64,000 nucleotides of DNA from Plantimonas leprariae (GTDB lineage: Bacteria > Pseudomonadota > Alphaproteobacteria > Rhizobiales > Rhizobiaceae). The translations under genes were made by a program, and so were the position numbers. The DNA lies in contig NZ_VZDO01000007.1 in the NCBI RefSeq assembly GCF_008802405.1, forward strand, positions 95,721-159,720, in the 5' to 3' direction. Positions within the stretch are counted from its first letter, which is position 1. Every line of letters starts with the position of its first letter. The notes beneath the pieces were generated by a model. It was not told the origin of the DNA. It did no database searches and worked only from the letters and a program-made list of their open reading frames with translations. Shown here in pieces: positions 27,168 to 36,084 of the stretch.

Positions 27168-28345
27168 CACGCGTCCCTTTCCGCGGAAGCCTCGACGATC
27201 TCGTCGGCGGGCGAGGAGTCCGGCGGGGCGAAGCCCGGATGCACGACCCGGCCGTCGCGCGTCAGCATGGTCGCCTTCACCAGTTCGTCCTCGAGATTGA
27301 TCTTCAGCGAGCGCGTGTCCTTGTCGATCATCGTCTCGAGGAAGGCGAAGAGATTGCGGGCGTAGAGCAGCGAAGCGGTCGCGGCGATGCGGCCCGGCAC
27401 GTTGCGGTAGCCGACGACCTTCACCGCGCCGATCTCGGCGATCCGGTCGGCCTCCGCGCCCTCGACATTGCCGCCGCGCTCCAGCGCAAGGTCGACGACG
27501 ACGGAGCCCGGCTTCATCGATTCCAGCATGGCCCGCGTGATCAGCCGCGGCGCAGGGCGACCGGGGATCAGCGCGGTAGTCACCACCACGTCCTGCTTGG
27601 CGATGTGCGAGGCGGTGAGTTCGGCCTGCTTCGCCTGATAGTCGGCGGACATCTGCTTGGCGTAGCCGCCGGCCGTTTCCGCGGCACGGAACTCCTCGTC
27701 CTCCACCGCGATGAACTTCGCGCCGAGCGACTCGACCTGCTCCTTCGCGGCGGGCCGGACGTCGGTCGCGGTGACGACCGCTCCCAGCCGGCGGGCGGTC
27801 GCGATCGCCTGGAGGCCCGCGACGCCCGCGCCCATGACGAAGACGCGCGCGGCGGGCACCGTGCCGGCTGCCGTCATCATCATCGGGAAAGCGCGGTCGT
27901 AGGTGGCGGCCGCATCGATCACCGCCTGATAGCCCGCGAGGTTCGCCTGGGACGAAAGCACGTCCATCGTCTGCGCGCGGGTGATGCGCGGCATCAGCTC
28001 CATGGCGAAGGCCTGGATACCGGCATCGGCCATCGCGGCGAGTTCCGCGTCGCGGCCGTACGGGTCCATGATCGCGATCACCGCCGCGCCGCACCGGTAG
28101 CCGGCGAACTCGTCCGGGTTCGGCCGGCGCACCTTCAGGACCGCGTCGGCATCGCGCGCATCCTCGGCCGATCCGATCCGCGCTCCTGCCGCGGCGAAAG
28201 CATCGTCCGGCAGGCGGGATGCGTCGCCCGCGCCCGCCTCGACCACGACCTCGACGCCGTAGCCGGCGAGACGCTTCACCGTATCGGGCGAGGCCGCGAC
28301 GCGCGGCTCGCCGTCCTCGCGCTCGCGCGGGACGAAGACCTTCAT
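27167..28345 (-). CDS. pntAA: NAD(P) transhydrogenase alpha subunit, NAD-binding part
   Basis: A 392-residue soluble subunit that binds NAD(H). Typical blocks are [24 protein letters not shown], the RDAELAAM region and the Rossmann motif [20 protein letters not shown]. The frame reaches an earlier ATG at 28378, but GGAGGGG nine bases before 28345 and the conserved N-terminus decide for 28345. It leads the pntAA-pntAB-pntB operon, possibly together with the oxidase subunit gene upstream. Confidence 0.95.
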   Translation of the reverse strand: MKVFVPREREDGEPRVAASPDTVKRLAGYGVEVVVEAGAGDASRLPDDAFAAAGARIGSAEDARDADAVLKVRRPNPDEFAGYRCGAAVIAIMDPYGRDAELAAMADAGIQAFAMELMPRITRAQTMDVLSSQANLAGYQAVIDAAATYDRAFPMMMTAAGTVPAARVFVMGAGVAGLQAIATARRLGAVVTATDVRPAAKEQVESLGAKFIAVEDEEFRAAETAGGYAKQMSADYQAKQAELTASHIAKQDVVVTTALIPGRPAPRLITRAMLESMKPGSVVVDLALERGGNVEGAEADRIAEIGAVKVVGYRNVPGRIAATASLLYARNLFAFLETMIDKDTRSLKINLEDELVKATMLTRDGRVVHPGFAPPDSSPADEIVEASAERDA

Positions 28346-28418
28346 GCCGATGTTCCCCTCCCGCCGCCCGTGCGGCATGGCCCGCCCGCGTCCGCCGAAG
28401 GACGCAAGGCCGAGCCGG

Positions 28419-28670
28419 TCAATGCTTCATCGAATTCTCTTCGCCCTTGCCGAGCACGAACACGGCGACCGCGGCGAAGATCGCGGCGAGCAGGATGCCG
28501 CCGATGAAGCCGCCGTGGCCGACCAGCGCGGTCGCCATGAAGATCAGGATGGCGACGACCGCAATCGCCCCGTACTTGAAGAAGCCGAGAAAGCGCCCGT
28601 AGGTCCGGTTGTGCTCCGGATAGTCCATCTCGCCGACGGCGTGAGGGTCGAATCCTGGCTGCTCTGCCAT
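28419..28670 (-). CDS. aa3-type cytochrome c oxidase subunit IV-like protein
   Basis: An 83-residue protein with the signature MDYPEHNRTYGRFLGFFKYG followed by two hydrophobic helices. This is the pattern of the small bacterial aa3 oxidase subunit IV family (PF07835). It is expected in the inner membrane beside the terminal oxidase. Lying 73 bases upstream of pntAA in the same direction is a common arrangement in Rhizobiales, though the oxidase genes themselves are elsewhere. Confidence 0.88.
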   Translation of the reverse strand: MAEQPGFDPHAVGEMDYPEHNRTYGRFLGFFKYGAIAVVAILIFMATALVGHGGFIGGILLAAIFAAVAVFVLGKGEENSMKH

Positions 28671-28786
28671 GCGGGGTCTCCATTGCCGGCGCCGTCTCGC
28701 CGTCCGCCGCGAGGTGCCGTGTATCGCCTTCGCATCTACACGACTCCGCCGCGAACAGGCAATGCGGTGCGCAGCGACGGGCGGCG

Positions 28787-29365
28787 CTATTCCGCCTCGT
28801 CCGGCAGGCCGTCGATCGCGGCCTTCGCGTCGGCGTAGCCGAAGCCGGCCCGCATCATCGCGGCGACGTCGCGCTCGCGCCGCTCTTCCCGCTCGCGGGT
28901 CCGGTGCGGCCCGAGCCTGCGGCGGCTGGCGTAGCGATGGGCGGCCTCGCGCTCGCTCGTCTCGTCGCCCGCGACCACCTCCGCAACCGTCTGGCGGTCG
29001 ACGCCCTTGGCGGCGAGCTTCGCCTGCGCCTGCCGGCTCGACGCCCCGGCCCGCCGGAGGCTCCGCAGCTTCGATTCGGCGAAGCTCGCGTCGTCGATCA
29101 GCTTCAGCTCGGTGAAGCGTCCGAGCGCTTCCTCGATCATCGCGGCATGTGCGGCCCGCGCCGTCTCGTCCGGCGGCTCCTCGTGCGTCGCGACGCGGCG
29201 CTCCACCTTGCGGGCGAGAACGCGGCGGAGGTTTTCCGCCGAGCTCGCATAGCGTTCGAGGTAGTGCGCGCCGGCGCGGAACAGCCAGTCCACCGTGACC
29301 GGCTTCGGCCGAACGGCACGCGCCTCACCGCCGGGACGCAAGCCCTTCGCGCCCCGGCCGATCAC
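28787..29365 (-). CDS. recX: RecX-family regulatory protein
   Basis: A 192-residue RecX homologue, which would modulate RecA filaments during recombination and the SOS response. Family features are AGAHYLERYASSAENLRRVLARKVERR near the N-terminus, LIDDASFAESKLRSLRRAGASSRQ, and the C-terminal MMRAGFGYADAKAAID. The best start is GTG 29365, overlapping the stop of the upstream TRAP binding-protein gene by four bases (GTGA). No recA is nearby. Coupling to a transport gene is odd. Confidence 0.85.
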   Translation of the reverse strand: MIGRGAKGLRPGGEARAVRPKPVTVDWLFRAGAHYLERYASSAENLRRVLARKVERRVATHEEPPDETARAAHAAMIEEALGRFTELKLIDDASFAESKLRSLRRAGASSRQAQAKLAAKGVDRQTVAEVVAGDETSEREAAHRYASRRRLGPHRTREREERRERDVAAMMRAGFGYADAKAAIDGLPDEAE

Positions 29366-30468
29366 TTGCCGCCGAGCGCGCCCTCGCGCTGCTTGATCAT
29401 CATGAAGGTGTCGAACGTGTATTCCGGCACCTGCTGGTAGAGATACGTCTCGGCACGGAACGCCATCATCGAGTCGAAGATCTTCTTGAACGGCAGGTTC
29501 TGTCCGTTGATCTCGCCGTAAACCTGATTCGCCGCGTCGAAGGAGGCGTTCAGGACGTCCTGTGGGAAGGGACGGAGCTGCGCGCCGGCCGCGACGAGCC
29601 GCTTCAGCGCGCCCGGATTGCGGAAATCGTACTTCGCCTGCATCTCGATCGTCGCCGCCCGCGCGGCGGTGGCGAGGATGCTGCGATAGCTCGCCGGCAA
29701 CCGATCGTATTCGCCCTTGTTGATCAGGAAGCTGAGCGTGAGGCTCCCTTCCCACCAGCCGGGATAATAATAGAACGGCGCGACCTTCACGAGGTTCAGC
29801 TTCTCGTCGTCGTAGGGACCGATCCATTCGGCGGCATCGATCGTACCCTGCTCCAGCGCGGCGGGGATGTCGTTCGCGCCCACCGCTTGCGGCTGGACGC
29901 CGAGCCGGCCGAGCACCTGTGCCGCCAGCCCCGACACGCGCATCTTCAAGCCCTTCAAGTCCTGCGTCGCGTTGATCTCGCGCCGGAACCAGCCGCCCAT
30001 CTGGGTGCCGGTGTTGCCGCCGGGCAGGTAGTGGAGACCCTGGCCGGCGAAGAACTCGTTCAGGAGGTCGACGCCGCCGCCGCTGTAGAGCCAGGCTGCC
30101 ATGCCGCGCGCATTCAGCGCGAAGGGCACCGCCGCGCCGAGCGCGTAGGTAGGGTCTTTCGCGACATAGTCGTAGGAGGCGACGTGGCACATCTGCACCG
30201 TGCCGCCGATCGCCGCGTCGGCGGCCTGCGCTGCGGGCACGATCTCGCCGTCCGCGAAGGTCTGGATGTCGAAGGCGCCGTCCGTCGCCTCGCGAACGAA
30301 GCGGGCGATGTCCTCCGCACCGCCATAGAGCGTCTCGAGCGCCTTCGGGAAAGCCGAAGTGCAGCGCCACCGCACCTGCGGCGCGCCCTGCGCCAGGGCC
30401 GGCGCGGCGAGACCCGCGGCCCCGGCCGCGCCAAGGGTTCCAGCGCGAATGAACCGCCGACGATCCAT
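29362..30468 (-). CDS. TRAP transporter substrate-binding protein (DctP family), orphan
   Basis: A 368-residue periplasmic binding protein with a twin-arginine-type leader (MDRRRFIRAG, cleavage near ALAQ-G). DctP features include YPGWWEGSLTLSFLINKGEYDRL and the ligand-binding region MGGWFRREI. Relatives bind 2-oxo acids such as pyruvate or 2-ketobutyrate (the TakP group); that is inferred. No dctQ or dctM genes follow, only recX. GGAG nine bases before ATG 30468 supports the start. Confidence 0.9.
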   Translation of the reverse strand: MDRRRFIRAGTLGAAGAAGLAAPALAQGAPQVRWRCTSAFPKALETLYGGAEDIARFVREATDGAFDIQTFADGEIVPAAQAADAAIGGTVQMCHVASYDYVAKDPTYALGAAVPFALNARGMAAWLYSGGGVDLLNEFFAGQGLHYLPGGNTGTQMGGWFRREINATQDLKGLKMRVSGLAAQVLGRLGVQPQAVGANDIPAALEQGTIDAAEWIGPYDDEKLNLVKVAPFYYYPGWWEGSLTLSFLINKGEYDRLPASYRSILATAARAATIEMQAKYDFRNPGALKRLVAAGAQLRPFPQDVLNASFDAANQVYGEINGQNLPFKKIFDSMMAFRAETYLYQQVPEYTFDTFMMIKQREGALGGK

Positions 30469-30861
30469 TAGCGCGCGCTCCAGACGCCGCATCCTCGCGC
30501 CGCCGGATCGTCTTGCGTGTCGAGGCTTGATTCGGCGGCGCGCATCCGGGAGCGATCGTCCTTCTTCACGGCGAGGTGATTCTCGCGAGCGCCCTTGAAA
30601 CCAGCGCTCTGCGCCGAAACTTCGGCACGCACGGCCGAACGCCGCGGATCGCGACAGAAAATTCCCGCGCGCACGATCGGCCGCTGGCGAGCCATGGCTC
30701 TCCTCCCCTCGCCGTGAAACCTCCCCCGTCCCCGGATTCAAATAGACGCGCTCCCGGAACGGGTAAAGCTTGCCCGTGCCGGGAAACCCGCGTTCGGCAA
30801 ACGGTTGACGCGGCGGGGCGCGCATGATGCTTCTCGGCGACTTCACCGATGGAGCCTCGGA
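30469..30861. other. Intergenic region without recognised genes
   Basis: These 393 bases lie between two divergent genes. An open frame exists on the minus strand (30468-30695), but its composition is Arg/Ser-rich without family resemblance or ribosome site, so it was not called. The part around 30700-30830 probably holds the promoter of the amidotransferase-like gene. No clear repeat or terminator was seen. Confidence 0.5.
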
Positions 30862-31632
30862 ATGCTCGATGCCAAAGCCCCGCTCGTCGCGGTGCCGAGC
30901 GACGTGCAGTCGTTCAACGGCGCGCCGTGGCACGCGAGCCCGCAGCAATACCTGACGGCGGCGCTGCGCGTCGCAGGCGTGGTGCCGCTGATCGTCCCCG
31001 CTTTGTCGGACGACTTCGAGGTCGGCAGCGTTCTGGAGCGCGTCGACGGCGTCCTGATCTCCGGGGCGGTGTCCAACGTCCACCCGTCGCGCTACGGCGT
31101 CGAGCCCTCCGCGCGGCACGAGCCGTTCGACACGCGCCGCGACGCCCTGACCGATGCGCTGATGCGCGGTGCGCTGGCCGCCGGCCTGCCGCTCCTCGCG
31201 ATCTGCCGGGGCATCCAGGAGCTCAACGTCCTCCACGGCGGCACGCTCGCGACCGAAATCCAGGAACTCGACGGCCGCATGGACCACCGCTCGCCGGAGC
31301 ACCCGGAGCGCGACACCCGCTACGCCATCCGCCAAGACGTTTTGGTCGAAGGCGAGAGCCTGAAGCGCATCCTCGGTTCCTCGAACATCCGCGTGAACTC
31401 GCTGCATCGGCAGGCGATCGACCGATTGGGCGACGGCCTCAAGGTCGAGGCGAGCGCGCCGGACGGGACGATCGAGGCGGTATCGGTGCCCGGCGCGCGG
31501 GGCTTCGCGCTCGGCGTCCAGTGGCACCCGGAATATTTCGCCGAAACCGACCAGCACTCGGCGGCGATCTTCCGGGCTTTCGGCGATGCCTGCCGAGTCT
31601 ATCGCAACAACCTCGCCGCAGCGGCGGAGTAA
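30862..31632 (+). CDS. Gamma-glutamyl-GABA hydrolase-like class I glutamine amidotransferase (PuuD-like)
   Basis: A 256-residue hydrolase of the peptidase C26 group. The nucleophile Cys115 lies in LLAICRGIQELNV and the catalytic His in GVQWHPEYF, as in PuuD, which cleaves gamma-glutamyl-GABA in putrescine breakdown. GGAG seven bases before ATG 30862 fixes the start although the frame begins earlier. It stands alone; a putrescine role would fit with the ornithine decarboxylase 5 kb away but is not shown by context. Confidence 0.88.
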   Translation: MLDAKAPLVAVPSDVQSFNGAPWHASPQQYLTAALRVAGVVPLIVPALSDDFEVGSVLERVDGVLISGAVSNVHPSRYGVEPSARHEPFDTRRDALTDALMRGALAAGLPLLAICRGIQELNVLHGGTLATEIQELDGRMDHRSPEHPERDTRYAIRQDVLVEGESLKRILGSSNIRVNSLHRQAIDRLGDGLKVEASAPDGTIEAVSVPGARGFALGVQWHPEYFAETDQHSAAIFRAFGDACRVYRNNLAAAAE

Positions 31633-31666
31633 TCGCTGGACGCTCAACTTCGAATCGCCACAATCG

Positions 31667-31690
31667 TTAAATCACATTAACGTTGGTTAA
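31667..31690. promoter_or_regulatory. Three TTAA boxes at 10-bp intervals
   Basis: TTAA occurs at 31667, 31677 and 31687, each separated by six bases, in an AT-rich patch 94 bases before the SH3-protein start. The pattern resembles CtrA boxes (TTAA-N7-TTAA) but the spacing is one base short. It may be a promoter or a binding site for a regulator contacting one DNA face. Confidence 0.35.
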
Positions 31691-31783
31691 TGCCGGGGGA
31701 CATGATGCCGGCGGGAACCGCTCGCGAGAAACCGGCACTGTCCGGTCGGGCGAGCGTCCCGCCCTTGCGTAAGGGGAACGAGG

Positions 31784-32443
31784 GTGACGAAGTTCGGTCG
31801 AAGCGGTCCTCATCAGGCGCATGGACGATGGAGGGACGGCTCGCGGGCGAGCCTCCTGGCGGGCGCGTTTCTAGGCCTTACGGTCGCGGGCCTCGGCGCC
31901 GCGCGGGCGGAAGACGGCCCGCCGCCCTCCCCGGCCGCGTCGCCAGTGCTGGGTGCCGCGACCTTGCGGACCTCTTCCGAAGTGGAGCGGGATTCTTCCG
32001 AGACCTCGCCGAGCATGGCGTCCGCCGAAAATGCCGTGATGCTCCGGATGCTGGCGTCGGAAGACGTCGCGGTGCCGATGGAGGATCTCGGCGACGCGCT
32101 GATCACGACCGGCAGCGTCGCGGCGCGAAACGGCGATGCGCCGCCGCGATTGCCGGCGATGGCGACGTCGCTTCTCCCGCCGGAGCCGGCTGCTGCAGCT
32201 TCGGCTTCGCCGGTGCGCGAGGAGCCTCAGGCGGCCGGCGGGATGGCCGACACCTCGACCAGCCGGATCGGTCGCATCGTTTCCAGCGTCAACCTGCGCG
32301 CGAAGCCCGACGGCTCGGCCGGCACCCTGACGGTTCTCGCCTCGAACACGGCGGTGACGGTGATCGGCTGCAAGTACTGGTGCGAGGTCGAAGCCGCCGG
32401 CAAGCGCGGCTTCGTGTTCAAGCGCTTCGTGAAGCTGCGCTAG
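31784..32443 (+). CDS. SH3-domain secreted protein
   Basis: A 219-residue protein with a long signal sequence (Arg-rich N-region, hydrophobic stretch about residues 24-40, ARAE cleavage), a low-complexity Ala/Pro/Glu middle and a C-terminal bacterial SH3 domain (SVNLRAKPDGSAGTLTVLASNTAVTVIGCKYWCEVEAAGKRGFV, shown here by its first residues VNLRAKPDG and last GFVFKRF). Such domains often bind peptidoglycan or other envelope parts. The start is GTG 31784 after AAGGGGA. The precise role is unknown. Confidence 0.8.
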   Translation: MTKFGRSGPHQAHGRWRDGSRASLLAGAFLGLTVAGLGAARAEDGPPPSPAASPVLGAATLRTSSEVERDSSETSPSMASAENAVMLRMLASEDVAVPMEDLGDALITTGSVAARNGDAPPRLPAMATSLLPPEPAAAASASPVREEPQAAGGMADTSTSRIGRIVSSVNLRAKPDGSAGTLTVLASNTAVTVIGCKYWCEVEAAGKRGFVFKRFVKLR

Positions 32444-32446
32444 CCC

Positions 32447-33532
32447 TTAGATCAGCGCGCCGCCGAGGAGCAACAGGCCCATCGCCAGGACGATGGAGGC
32501 GCCCGCGATCTCCAAGACGTCCATCACCAGCGTGCCGCGCCCGCTGGCGCGGCCGAGCCGCATGGCGAGCCCTTTCGCGAAGACCGCGAAAGCGGCGATC
32601 AGCGATACCGTGATGGCGGTACCGAGCGATACCGCGAGGACGCTGAGCACGCCGCCGAGATAAAGGCCGTTGACCAGCGCGAAGGCCATCACGCTGACCG
32701 CGCCCCAGCAGGGCCGAAGGCCGATCGCGAAAACCGTCGACACCGCGTTGGCGAAGGTGAAGCGGTTGCCCGAAAGCTGCGAGGGGTCGGCGATATGGGC
32801 GCGTCCGCAGCCGCAGTTCTCGTCGTCTTCGTCGCAGGTCTCGCTGGCCGTGAGCGCACCGGACGCCGGCCGCATGATCGGCCCGGCCGATACGGCGGCG
32901 GGGCCGGCGAAGGCGAGCGCGCCGCCGCTCGTGCGGAAAGCCGGGACGGGCGCGGCGAAGTCGAGGGCGATCCGCGTCCGCCGCGGCCGGCGGGCGATGC
33001 TCACGAGCTTGCGCAGGAGCAGCCACGCGCCGAAACCGGCGACCAGAGCGAAAGAGGCGGTTTCCAGCCAGCCGGTGATCGCGGTCATCGAGAGGCCGGT
33101 GCCGCGCAGCGCGAACCAGCCGAGACAGGAAACGAGGATCGCCATCGCCGCCTGCAGCGCGGCGGACGCGAAGGAAAGCCCGATGCCGCGCCGAAGCTGC
33201 ACACGGTCGGCCAGGACGTAAGAGGAGATGACCGCCTTGCCGTGACCGGGCCCGGCGGCGTGGAAGACGCCGTAGGCGAAGGAGATGCCGACGAGGATCC
33301 ACGTGCCCCCGCTGCCGTTGCGGATCGCGACGAGCGACTTGTTCAGGAGCATCAGGAACTGGCGCTGCCAGACGTTGATCTGGAGCAGCAGCCCACCGAA
33401 CGGGCCGCCGCCCGGCAGGCCGCTGGCTTCCGCCGTGCCGATGCCGAGCGAGGATTTCGCCAGCGCCGGCTCCGCCGCGGCGACGATAACCGCCGCTGCC
33501 GCGGCGAGAAGGACGAAGTGCTTCAGCCGCAT
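32447..33532 (-). CDS. Nickel/cobalt transporter of the NicO/RcnA family
   Basis: A 361-residue inner-membrane protein with a cleavable-looking leader and about six to seven helices. The family motif FHAAGPGHGKAVISSY is present near residues 92-107, and a charged Cys/His/Asp-rich loop (CDEDDENCGCGRAHIADP) interrupts the protein near residue 235. That loop probably binds metal. ATG 33532 overlaps the end of the DUF1007 gene by ten bases, and the pair is commonly linked in proteobacteria. The direction of transport and the metal cannot be told. Confidence 0.85.
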   Translation of the reverse strand: MRLKHFVLLAAAAAVIVAAAEPALAKSSLGIGTAEASGLPGGGPFGGLLLQINVWQRQFLMLLNKSLVAIRNGSGGTWILVGISFAYGVFHAAGPGHGKAVISSYVLADRVQLRRGIGLSFASAALQAAMAILVSCLGWFALRGTGLSMTAITGWLETASFALVAGFGAWLLLRKLVSIARRPRRTRIALDFAAPVPAFRTSGGALAFAGPAAVSAGPIMRPASGALTASETCDEDDENCGCGRAHIADPSQLSGNRFTFANAVSTVFAIGLRPCWGAVSVMAFALVNGLYLGGVLSVLAVSLGTAITVSLIAAFAVFAKGLAMRLGRASGRGTLVMDVLEIAGASIVLAMGLLLLGGALI

Positions 33533-34194
33533 TTGATTTCCGCCCGCGTCGCGAGGACCTGCGCGTAGTTCACCCCGTCCTCCGGCACGGTCTGGTCGGG
33601 GCCGAGCGCGGCGATGGAGGCCATCCACTGCTGCGCCGCCTCGTCCTCGTCCGGCACGGTCACGGCGGCCTTGCAGGAGGGGGCGAGGTCGACGAGCTGG
33701 AAGCCGTCGTCGGCGAACTGGAAGGCGGTGAAGAACGTCTCGTCGAAGGCGGCGACCGTGATCGGCCCGCCCTTCAGGTCGATCGGCGCTTCCGGCTTCA
33801 TCTCGAAGAAGATCAGCAGCTGCCCGTCCTGGAACAGCGCCCGGATCTCCTCCGGCGGCTTCATCTTCACCGGCGCGCCTCCCTTCTGCACGAAGGTGTA
33901 GAACGAATATTCGGCGATCGATTCCTTCACCGTGTCGGCGACGGCCTGCAGCTCGTCGTCGTCGAGGATCGAGTTCTTGTTCTTGTCGTAGTCCACCACG
34001 ACGCTGGTGGAGAACATCTCGTCCATCCGCCAGATGTTGCGGATCGCCTCCACCCTCTCGGCCTTGTCGCCGACAATCTCCATGCGCGCGTCCGCGAAGA
34101 CGTGCGGATGGGCCTCGGCCGTGCCGGTCGCCGCGGCGAGGAGCCATGCGGCGAGGCTTGCGCCGAGCGCGGCGCGTTGCGCGGATGATCGCAT
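33523..34194 (-). CDS. DUF1007 periplasmic protein with an EF-hand-like loop
   Basis: A 223-residue protein with a signal peptide ending AEA-HPHVFAD, the HPHV start being the DUF1007 hallmark and a plausible N-terminal metal site. Residues around 70-81 read DKNKNSILDDDE, matching an EF-hand loop (D1, N3, N5, L8, E12). It is paired with the NicO-type transporter downstream, so it likely acts as a periplasmic metal partner. Function is inferred from family and linkage. Confidence 0.85.
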   Translation of the reverse strand: MRSSAQRAALGASLAAWLLAAATGTAEAHPHVFADARMEIVGDKAERVEAIRNIWRMDEMFSTSVVVDYDKNKNSILDDDELQAVADTVKESIAEYSFYTFVQKGGAPVKMKPPEEIRALFQDGQLLIFFEMKPEAPIDLKGGPITVAAFDETFFTAFQFADDGFQLVDLAPSCKAAVTVPDEDEAAQQWMASIAALGPDQTVPEDGVNYAQVLATRAEIKCG

Positions 34195-34278
34195 GCTCTG
34201 CTGCCGTGCCCCTTCGACCCCCGCGCCTTCTGCCGCGCAAGAATGGCGGAATTCAAGCGGAGCGGGCGCGGGCGGGCG

Positions 34279-34803
34279 CTATTCCTCGACGACGACCTGC
34301 GCACCGACGTTCACGCGCTCGAAGAGGTCGAGCACGTCGGCGTTGCGCATGCGGAAGCAGCCGGCGGAAGCGGCCGAGCCGATCGAGTTCGGCGAGTTGG
34401 TGCCGTGGATGCGATAGGTGCCCCAGCCGAGATTCATCGCCCGTAGCCCAAGTGGATTCTTCGGGCCGGGGCCGACGGAGACGGGCAGGTCCGGGTTCTT
34501 CTCGCGCATGTCGGCGGTCGGGATCCAGACCGGGTCGTGCCGCTTCTTCGACACCCAGCTCCGCCCGAACCACTGCTCCTCCGGCCGGCCGACCGCGATG
34601 TCGTAACGGAGCGCCTGGCTGGGTCCGGTGACGAGGTAGAGCTTGCGCTCGGACGTGCGCACCACGATCGTGCCCGGCTCGAAGTTTCCGTCGAACTCCG
34701 TCTGCCGGAAGTTCGGGCGCGGCATGCTGGCGGCTTCGGCGCCCGGCATCCAGGCGGCCGCACCGGCGAGAAGCGAAAGCGCGAAGAGCACGGCGCGGCG
34801 CAT
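34279..34803 (-). CDS. L,D-transpeptidase (YkuD family)
   Basis: A 174-residue secreted enzyme that would cross-link peptidoglycan 3-3 or attach proteins to it. After a signal peptide (cleavage near AEA-AS, residue 25) the YkuD motif is intact: His133 in RIHGTN, then SAGC with Cys149 and Arg151. The domain fills almost all of the protein, so it lacks extra binding domains. The start at 34803 begins the signal peptide. Rhizobiales carry many such paralogues. Confidence 0.92.
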   Translation of the reverse strand: MRRAVLFALSLLAGAAAWMPGAEAASMPRPNFRQTEFDGNFEPGTIVVRTSERKLYLVTGPSQALRYDIAVGRPEEQWFGRSWVSKKRHDPVWIPTADMREKNPDLPVSVGPGPKNPLGLRAMNLGWGTYRIHGTNSPNSIGSAASAGCFRMRNADVLDLFERVNVGAQVVVEE

Positions 34804-34893
34804 GATCGATCCTTCCTCCCATCGCGGCGACAGGCCGACCGATAGGCGACGCGAAGTTTCAGGCATAGAGATTAGCGCTTCGTAAGCCCGGGC

Positions 34894-35817
34894 TCAGGCG
34901 GCCTTCGTTTCGTTTCCGTCGCAATGGTTGCGCCGGAACCACGCCGCCAGGAAGTCGACGAACAGCCGGACGCGGGTCGGCAGGTGCCGGCGATGCGGGA
35001 AGACTGCGTAGATGCCCGCTTCCTGCGGCATGAAGGGTTCGAGGACGCTGACGAGGCGGCCGGAGGCGAGGTCGTCGCGCACCACGAATTCCGGGATCAC
35101 CGAGAAGCCGAGGCCGGCGCGCACCGCTTCGCGCACCGCGACCGGGCTGTTGGCGAGGAACTGGCCGGATACGGAGATCGCGATCGGCGAGCCGTCCGCC
35201 GGATCGCGGAAGCCCCAGTTCGACAACATGCGCGAATTGGTGTCGATCACCGCCGGCAGGCCGGCGAGTTCGCTCGGATGCTTCGGGGTCCCGACGCGCT
35301 CGATCAGCGTCGGGCTGGCGCAGAGGCGGAACGAGAGCTCGGCGAGCTTTCGCGCGATCATCGCCGAATCGCCGAGCCGGGTCATCCGCACCGCCACGTC
35401 GAACCCCTCGTTCAGGAGATCGACGAAGTTGTCGTCGAGGTGGATGTCGAGCGAGATTGCCGGATGCGCCGCCGCGAAGTCGACGAGGCAGCGGCCGAGC
35501 TCGGCGTCGCCGAAGGTGCGCGCCGCGCTGATGCGGATCTTGCCGCGCGCCTCGCCGGTCGCCTCGCGCGCGTCCTCGTTCAGGTGGTCGAGCTCGGCGA
35601 GAAGCGCGGAAGCGCGGGCGTGATACACCTCGCCGGCGGCCGTCAGCGCGATCTGCCGCGTGGTGCGGTTCACGAGGAGGACGCCGAGCTCGTCCTCCAG
35701 CTCGCGCACGTATTTGGACAGGAGCGCCTTCGAGCGCCCGGTCTTGCGCGCCGCCGCCGAGAAGCCCTCGTTCTCGACCACCGCGATGAACGCCCGCATC
35801 CGCGTCAGCGTATCCAA
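34894..35817 (-). CDS. LysR-type transcriptional regulator
   Basis: A 307-residue regulator with the winged-helix domain at residues 1-60 (MRAFIAVVENEGFSAAARK, followed by SKALLSKYVRELEDELGV) and a type 2 periplasmic-binding-like effector domain after residue 90. The branch resembles the large DsdC/AaeR-like group with VNRTTRQIALT. LysR proteins often control a divergent neighbour, which here would be the ornithine decarboxylase leader more than 500 bases away. The target is not evident. Confidence 0.92.
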   Translation of the reverse strand: MDTLTRMRAFIAVVENEGFSAAARKTGRSKALLSKYVRELEDELGVLLVNRTTRQIALTAAGEVYHARASALLAELDHLNEDAREATGEARGKIRISAARTFGDAELGRCLVDFAAAHPAISLDIHLDDNFVDLLNEGFDVAVRMTRLGDSAMIARKLAELSFRLCASPTLIERVGTPKHPSELAGLPAVIDTNSRMLSNWGFRDPADGSPIAISVSGQFLANSPVAVREAVRAGLGFSVIPEFVVRDDLASGRLVSVLEPFMPQEAGIYAVFPHRRHLPTRVRLFVDFLAAWFRRNHCDGNETKAA

Positions 35818-35955
35818 GCCACCCCCTCGACCCCTACCCGAAACCCGCCGGCCGCCACGCGAACGGGACCGCCTCGCGCCTTCATCCGATGGCCGGGAAA
35901 CGAAATCAACATATCCCTAAAAATCGGTGTTGTGTGTGACGGACGCGGGGCCTAT

Positions 35956-36084
35956 ATGCCGCCTCGCCCAAAGTCGCACGAGCCTGTGGGCGTCCCCCGA
36001 TCCGCTATCGCGCGGGCCATCGGGACGGTCCTGGAGAACGCCTCCAGTCGACCTCGCGGCATCGCGAAGTCGAGGACGCCTTAA
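35956..36084 (+). CDS. Candidate 42-residue upstream ORF in the ornithine decarboxylase leader
   Basis: ATG 35956 to TAA 36082-36084 encodes a basic peptide starting MPPRPKSHEPVGVP and containing SAIARAIGTVLENAS. There is no strong ribosome site, and the ATG overlaps a TATATG that could itself be a -10 box, so translation is uncertain. Inside it, GGCGTCC (35989-35995) pairs with GGACGCC (36074-36080) and encloses three hairpins, so translation would unfold this structure. In enterobacteria an ornithine-sensing leader peptide (SpeFL) controls speF; a similar role here is a hypothesis. Confidence 0.35.
   Translation: MPPRPKSHEPVGVPRSAIARAIGTVLENASSRPRGIAKSRTP

Noticed and set aside
26742..28345. 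Possible frameshifted pntA
   Set aside because: A split alpha subunit (pntAA and pntAB) with a TGATG junction is the normal arrangement in many alphaproteobacteria.
30468..30695. 75-codon minus-strand ORF
   Set aside because: Arg/Ala/Ser-rich, no ribosome site and no recognisable domain; likely chance.
35930..35958. Promoter TTGTGT-N17-TATATG before the decarboxylase
   Set aside because: Spacing is good, but the -10 overlaps the candidate uORF start and other AT-rich stretches nearby (35899-35935) could be the promoter, so it was not listed as a feature.
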